A DNA stretch of 64,000 nucleotides. Origin: Monocercomonoides exilis. Its lineage: Eukaryota > Preaxostyla > Oxymonadida > Polymastigidae. Positions 61,601-64,000 of this stretch are shown piece by piece; the first letter of the stretch is position 1, and each line of letters begins with the position of its first letter. The position numbers were made by a program, and so were the translations under genes. The DNA lies in the NCBI GenBank assembly GCA_001643675.2, contig LSRY02000005.1, positions 560,501 to 624,500 of the forward strand. The letters are read 5' to 3'. The notes under the pieces are model-generated. The model was not told where the DNA came from and did no database searches. It saw only the letters and a list, made by a program, of their open reading frames with translations.

Positions 61601-64000
61601 CCGTTGAAAGTTGTAAGTGAATTTCGATCGCTTTCTGAAGACTGAAAATCAAAATTGGATGTAACAACTAATGATTTGAGGTTCCAAGAACTCAAAAATA
61701 TATTTCTACCTCTCCAAGCATCATTAGATACAAATCCAAGATCTTTTAATGTAAACCCTGTAACGCCATTTCCAGTTTCCAAATAGATTCCTCCGCCTAA
61801 TCCTTTCCCTGTTATAGGATCGTCCGTTGACGGAACCATGCACCCTGAGTAATTAGTCTCCTTTATAATCAAAGATGCTCCGGTATCAAGCAAAATAAAC
61901 GACCCACCACCTCGAAATCCACCTTGATTTGGTGATAAACACAGAGTCGAGATAGAGCAGTTATAAATTGTCACTGATGGAGAAGAACCTGAGCTGCCAA
62001 GAATTTTCATGCAACCTCCGTCTCCATTCTTGTGTCGTGTTCGAATCATGGTGCTATTCACAAAGCTGGCTGACTCTGCATCCGTGAAGATAAACGGCGA
62101 AAAAGCTGTGAATGTTAATGGCTGCGTAAAGTACATCTGATTAATCTCCACAATTCCACCAACAGACTTTATTAATGCAAATGATACTTCCGTGACATTC
62201 TCGGGGAATATGATTAGACTTTTGCTAACAGTTATTGAAAAGGACGCAGAAATAAATGTTTCTCTAGTATCCTTCAATAGATCATAGAAAATGAAAGATA
62301 TCAATTCAAACTCGGCTTCGGATTCATATTGAATAAACGAGTTACGAGTATTTGATCCGTTATCCACAACTAAAACAACAGTTGACAATGCAGATCCACC
62401 TCGTAATGCAAGTCCATGAGAAGATATTGAGACTTCATCATTCAAAGAGGAAGTATTATCGACAGAAATCCAGTTTATCATCGACTGCGGCATGCGTATA
62501 TTGATTGCGTATTCAAGAGTTTTACATTCGGACGTTACAAACCCGCAATAATGGTGATTGACTCCGCCAACACCATTAATGTGTAAAGGAGAAGGCATCA
62601 CACAGAGGAGAACATGAAGCGGAATGATAGTTTCAGATTCTCCATTTTCAGATCCACTCCACAGCAGCACATCAGTCGGAACTTGTGCAGCATCAAAAAA
62701 TTGAAATGATGTTATAGTTACGATATCTTCAAGCATCACATTTGCACTGCATCCAATAAACAAATTCTTGCCAATATAAGCATTGTTCGGTTGAGATTGC
62801 CCAAAAGATAGAGGATGAAGAAGTCTAAGATCAACAGACGAATCAAGAACGTTCAGTTTCATTCCTCCTCCTCTTCCGTTTCCATCCACAGTTGGCGATG
62901 CAACGCAACCTTCAAATGAGCTGGTTCCATTCACAATCAATGAATCTCCTGCCATCAATTCAACAAATACGGCTCCTCCACCAATGTCGCTTCCGCTCAA
63001 TATGACATCATTAAAAATGCAATCTGTTAAACAATATGAATGAAGTCTTATTGGTGATTCGGAAGAAACAATTCTCCGATTTAAGCAAATGCATCCCCCA
63101 CTTCCTCTGCTTTTTCTTATTCTCTGAAAATTGCACTGAGAGCAAGAGAATAATGCACACGTTTCAAAATCAAAAATAGTTCCAGAGATAAATGAAAGAT
63201 CTTGAAAGTCTGAATTCTCCAAAAGAACTGAACTTGTATTCCCCTTAAAAAGGGCAGAAGAAAACTCTTTAGCAGGTTGTCCTATAATCTCAGGTGGCCC
63301 GGTTATAAGCAAATCGTTCATTGAAAATGTTGAAAGCGCATCTTTAAGTAAAACTAACGAAGATCCTGAATTGCTGTCATGCGTAATCGTCATTCTCGAA
63401 AGCGATAAAGAACCTTTATTTACAGTGAACACAGACCTCAGCGAAGAGGGTTGCGTCGGATGAATAATTGTTCTTGTTGTTCCTTCACCAATCAAATTGA
63501 TTCGTTTGTCTTCGATTTTCACTCCACTCGTCATGAATGCAAGATGTTCACCTTGAAGAGGGTTAACAGTGCAAACAGCGTTTGTAGTATATGCTTCAAC
63601 CGCATACTTAAGTGTGTTGCATGGAGTAGCAGTGGCATCAATCCCGCACCACTCAGAATCTGTTCCACCAATTGCGGCTACTCTCCTTTTGTCAGTCAGT
63701 CTGGGAAGCCATTCATCTTTCCAGTTTACGCTTCCGTTATCGTACAGAACTCTATGGGTACCATCTGTTGTCGATCCACAGCATTCAAACGGAGAAATCA
63801 ACAAAAATTTGTCCATAGTATCAATGATTTCCACGTCTGTGCCCGAATCTTCAGCAAATACAGTATTTCCTTTGAAGAAACAAAAGTAAAATGCAATTGG
63901 AGGAATTAAAGTTATTTCATCTGTTGCAATGCTAATACCAGCCCCATGCCCATTGTCAATTGTATAGCACCGATCAAATAAAGAATCACTAAGAGTGAAA
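55651..64000 (-). CDS. Giant type-I surface protein with four-repeat charged cytoplasmic tail (5' partial)
   Basis: The frame is open from the window end to TGA 55651-55653; the N-terminus and signal peptide are off-window. The ectodomain (64000 to ~58660) has four CG-x-PC-type modules (WCGIDATATPCNT, YCGFVTSECKT, GCGFAEAKCAS, LCGRLEEPCAT), GxGGGxxL strips and the membrane-proximal domain shared with the other two large genes (NYPSFRRNIHC, LGDGKEELSSLW, GTLLMPCDLS). A transmembrane helix at nt ~58566-58650 is followed by SRRRKKAYNKK. The ~970-residue tail is unlike the pseudokinase tails: four diverged repeats, each with an acidic D-[FV]-L-[TS]-ED motif and a [MTSN]-EEK/R-x-x-W motif leading into a basic helix, then ~200 residues of E/K/R single-helix sequence. 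Probably a receptor or adhesin coupled to different intracellular partners. Family function unknown. Confidence 0.85.
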   Translation of the reverse strand, partial: FTLSDSLFDRCYTIDNGHGAGISIATDEITLIPPIAFYFCFFKGNTVFAEDSGTDVEIIDTMDKFLLISPFECCGSTTDGTHRVLYDNGSVNWKDEWLPRLTDKRRVAAIGGTDSEWCGIDATATPCNTLKYAVEAYTTNAVCTVNPLQGEHLAFMTSGVKIEDKRINLIGEGTTRTIIHPTQPSSLRSVFTVNKGSLSLSRMTITHDSNSGSSLVLLKDALSTFSMNDLLITGPPEIIGQPAKEFSSALFKGNTSSVLLENSDFQDLSFISGTIFDFETCALFSCSQCNFQRIRKSRGSGGCICLNRRIVSSESPIRLHSYCLTDCIFNDVILSGSDIGGGAVFVELMAGDSLIVNGTSSFEGCVASPTVDGNGRGGGMKLNVLDSSVDLRLLHPLSFGQSQPNNAYIGKNLFIGCSANVMLEDIVTITSFQFFDAAQVPTDVLLWSGSENGESETIIPLHVLLCVMPSPLHINGVGGVNHHYCGFVTSECKTLEYAINIRMPQSMINWISVDNTSSLNDEVSISSHGLALRGGSALSTVVLVVDNGSNTRNSFIQYESEAEFELISFIFYDLLKDTRETFISASFSITVSKSLIIFPENVTEVSFALIKSVGGIVEINQMYFTQPLTFTAFSPFIFTDAESASFVNSTMIRTRHKNGDGGCMKILGSSGSSPSVTIYNCSISTLCLSPNQGGFRGGGSFILLDTGASLIIKETNYSGCMVPSTDDPITGKGLGGGIYLETGNGVTGFTLKDLGFVSNDAWRGRNIFLSSWNLKSLVVTSNFDFQSSESDRNSLTTFNGYERSSSSPTFSIPLNVFLWTNFTTTGFVDETDGSDFSGCGFAEAKCASVNHLMHTRFDTPPADQCNILISSSSSVNEAFTFETSQSFELQANAEDTPVVVSDTVTKAQDGFFVFTIPSNVENISFLLPSDLNDSRSILFSCEAASFTMNKCSMKLQEHLFTCSYSLLYCRQGDITLSDIAIVSMTFASTAVFALEQSISSFSVSHLLANDVFLQSNAAISILALASPLYNVPTVSLITCGFNNMRQTANNPCLIASEPFVATKCTLQDSYVIYADSQLSEKGGGMYYCMSSDGQLSFINCTFYGSRCSPSIGRGGGIYLDCINPTSPNPNPFPELDFSLKKVRFDGNEAFIANDLFINCHSYTTQATWEHFDLDWSQESINSGNSFYVTDHSVTDFNLIPFVEGYRDSLIYTASSANSVATRLCGRLEEPCATLNMASTRLLFRTPGTVKINQTTNVTGLFTLSDIAIESIDANKASVLFSSFIDLPEYVMTIPSSPPPDYGEVGIVTVINDVSINKCTFNFVLERSITLFSAKHETIFRQKNGTLMISECVFSAKYQTEASTSLINSSMIVVDANAKLSLSIVEISHIYTSCPLILLHSGDTTCNSMSSSSSLSLTASSKHNESKNYHKNEASYDHSFTQCTFSSIKRTSEGPCAISCEERVSALFSFCTFDHLVSSTIKGTAVSFGTNSSVLMESSLFNGQLANTLNENAQSTANAADEMCFWGDSIVHFEACSAQLKNCTFTNSTHGGISVTNGTLTITNGRFERNNPQITNYPSFRRNIHCEGRNGVINLNSLRLGDGKEELSSLWIDSSECTLNGLPETRASHLFMPTVTSVENTTHGSTMDLTVIGTLLMPCDLSLQLVFIANKTEPSEQNHKSSFDNTGIDNADTLSHISFEGHRTKEIESTKNYRFHTFVNETHAYASIPTSIITMLPRTTEVRLELLYKGKSISGGDTNSPASYLLVKSSIIAKADDKENLTNMATIIGAIVGGILSVLLSVLLIVIIVVLISRRRKKAYNKKEQELTEEGAEGGEMTVAEAERLRRAKEELRKRHPQRNETEMQRKLNKHQSTLALMSAEDNEDDDAYSYSSEENSKSQNSLRGNLCSSEAGLICSGSSKAMGLRSPNIDTDIQSQTSGNHESSSCLRNDISEDDESIMANGYDEDFLTEDGLEEDYAPHPYNDLITKEDLERFCGSGVVKAGADDSGADAPDEEFGIVIVVGLDEQPHKVIKRISEMTEDEKDEWTELYESMKMRNEVERRNAVRSSETAESREERREHALMIAKRRRRRSMKRNGQYEDSINSSGSLSHRSNSRDEDSDDDDNMNDYDSDIDILSALSDDSESELLNCDSDDPLDPDFLSEDGAEEGNTYVIDGEEIQLENDLLDEFGSFDNNSEDGDSDSDSDSSNKSGTRAMNGTSHAKNHYNFGIESDDQMGIAIVLRSDGTRKGVAKQVGDMSSEERRNWRKIYAQMMKKEEARSHRMIIRMTEDPEDRAERRARAVLVMADKKKKRMNGMARIASTGELEMKNGKEMDQIDELMDDDDFLTEDIEAYMGLDNTQDQINEDREISSLLKRNESLSNPDKQFGMVALIGSDGKKKWVQKKAKDMNDEEKRLWHIKMTEFRKRERRKRRYALRMKETTEARQDRRTRTLLKQRKYRCRINRMKLREEKEQIREARRAAGQLSTGEHRRRRHHHHHANRANGDGYGGDDDDDDVLSEDEEADLLIDLVDDESSSSDFSEDDADASGVMMSKEEKRQLRKKRLIEMTEEEKKEWRKQRLERRKKRMLRRRARRRAGETEEERLARRARAMKKLEELNRRDAERREAALRRRERKRRQTEKWLRSTRRREEKKREEEERRRREKREALMKQGEQMRAEQMMKDELKEQRRREAEEKLLQDKKKEQLKKEREEKRRRQRIEEDSKLTLSRKEEEEKRKQEKKRVQEEIQRKRELFEREQRKKRRQQWKQFESQTKLPKREKR
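56270..58115 (-). repeat. Four tandem diverged protein modules in the cytoplasmic tail
   Basis: In order from the membrane, the acidic motif reads DEDFLTEDG, DPDFLSEDG, DDDFLTEDI, DDDVLSEDE (nt ~58100, 57525, 56965, 56447). The second motif reads MTEDEKDEW, MSSEERRNW, MNDEEKRLW, MTEEEKKEW (nt ~57875, 57215, 56763, 56286). Between them the first three copies have a hydrophobic strip starting [FM]G-[IM]-[VA] (FGIVIVVG, MGIAIVLRSDG, FGMVALIGSDG). A basic Arg-rich helix follows each W motif. Spacing is about 450-660 nt. Confidence 0.75.
58566..58650 (-). other. Transmembrane segment of the 55651-64000 protein
   Basis: About 28 hydrophobic residues (IIGAIVGGILSVLLSVLLIV followed by IIVVLI) then SRRRKKAYNKK. 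It separates the beta-helix-like ectodomain from the charged tail. Confidence 0.85.

Overview
The window looks like nuclear DNA of a unicellular eukaryote, most likely a metamonad and by inference an oxymonad-type protist (Monocercomonoides/Blattamonas grade). The grounds are very long genes with few introns, AT-rich intergenic DNA, short GT-AG introns (55-123 nt, donors mostly GT[T/G/A]TG[A/C]), standard stop codons with TGA used often, and giant secreted beta-helix-like surface proteins. This placement rests on gene style and family resemblance, not on a database match.

Layout. 1-6517 (+): 3' part of a giant type-I surface protein with a truncated kinase-like tail (its 5' end lies off the window). 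7675-16200 (-): SNF2/ISWI-type chromatin remodeller with a PHD-like region. 16379-18994 (+): geranylgeranyltransferase-I beta subunit in four exons with a long C-terminal extension; it is divergent from the remodeller with a gap of about 180 bp. 19555-23149 (-): lipin (phosphatidate phosphatase), two exons. 23601-26158 (-): membrane-anchored S41-family protease, two exons. 26159-31155: AT-rich DNA carrying a 396-bp foldback MITE and a complete 2153-bp mariner/Tc1 element. 31209-43223 (+): a 12-kb surface-protein gene interrupted by one in-frame TGA. 43224-48896: intergenic DNA with a second 396-bp MITE and a decayed surface-protein gene on the minus strand. 48897-54413 (-): three-exon gene for a serine-rich, probably N-myristoylated protein of unknown function. 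55651-64000 (-): another giant surface protein whose N-terminus lies off the window; its cytoplasmic tail is built from four diverged repeats and a long charged helix.

The housekeeping block (7.6-26.2 kb) is flanked by members of one surface-protein family. The three large members share the same ectodomain design: repeated modules with a CG-x(4-6)-PC-x-[ST] motif, GxGGG...FxxN strips, and a common membrane-proximal domain. They carry two unrelated cytoplasmic tails. Two paralogs (1-6517 and 31209-43223) are nearly identical over their last ~0.9 kb of coding sequence and ~125 bp of 3' flank, although their ectodomains have diverged, which suggests gene conversion. One of them also has a nonsense codon and a mariner insertion 54 bp before its ATG.

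All exon joins were worked out by eye from reading frame, splice-site sequence and family similarity; no search or alignment program was run.
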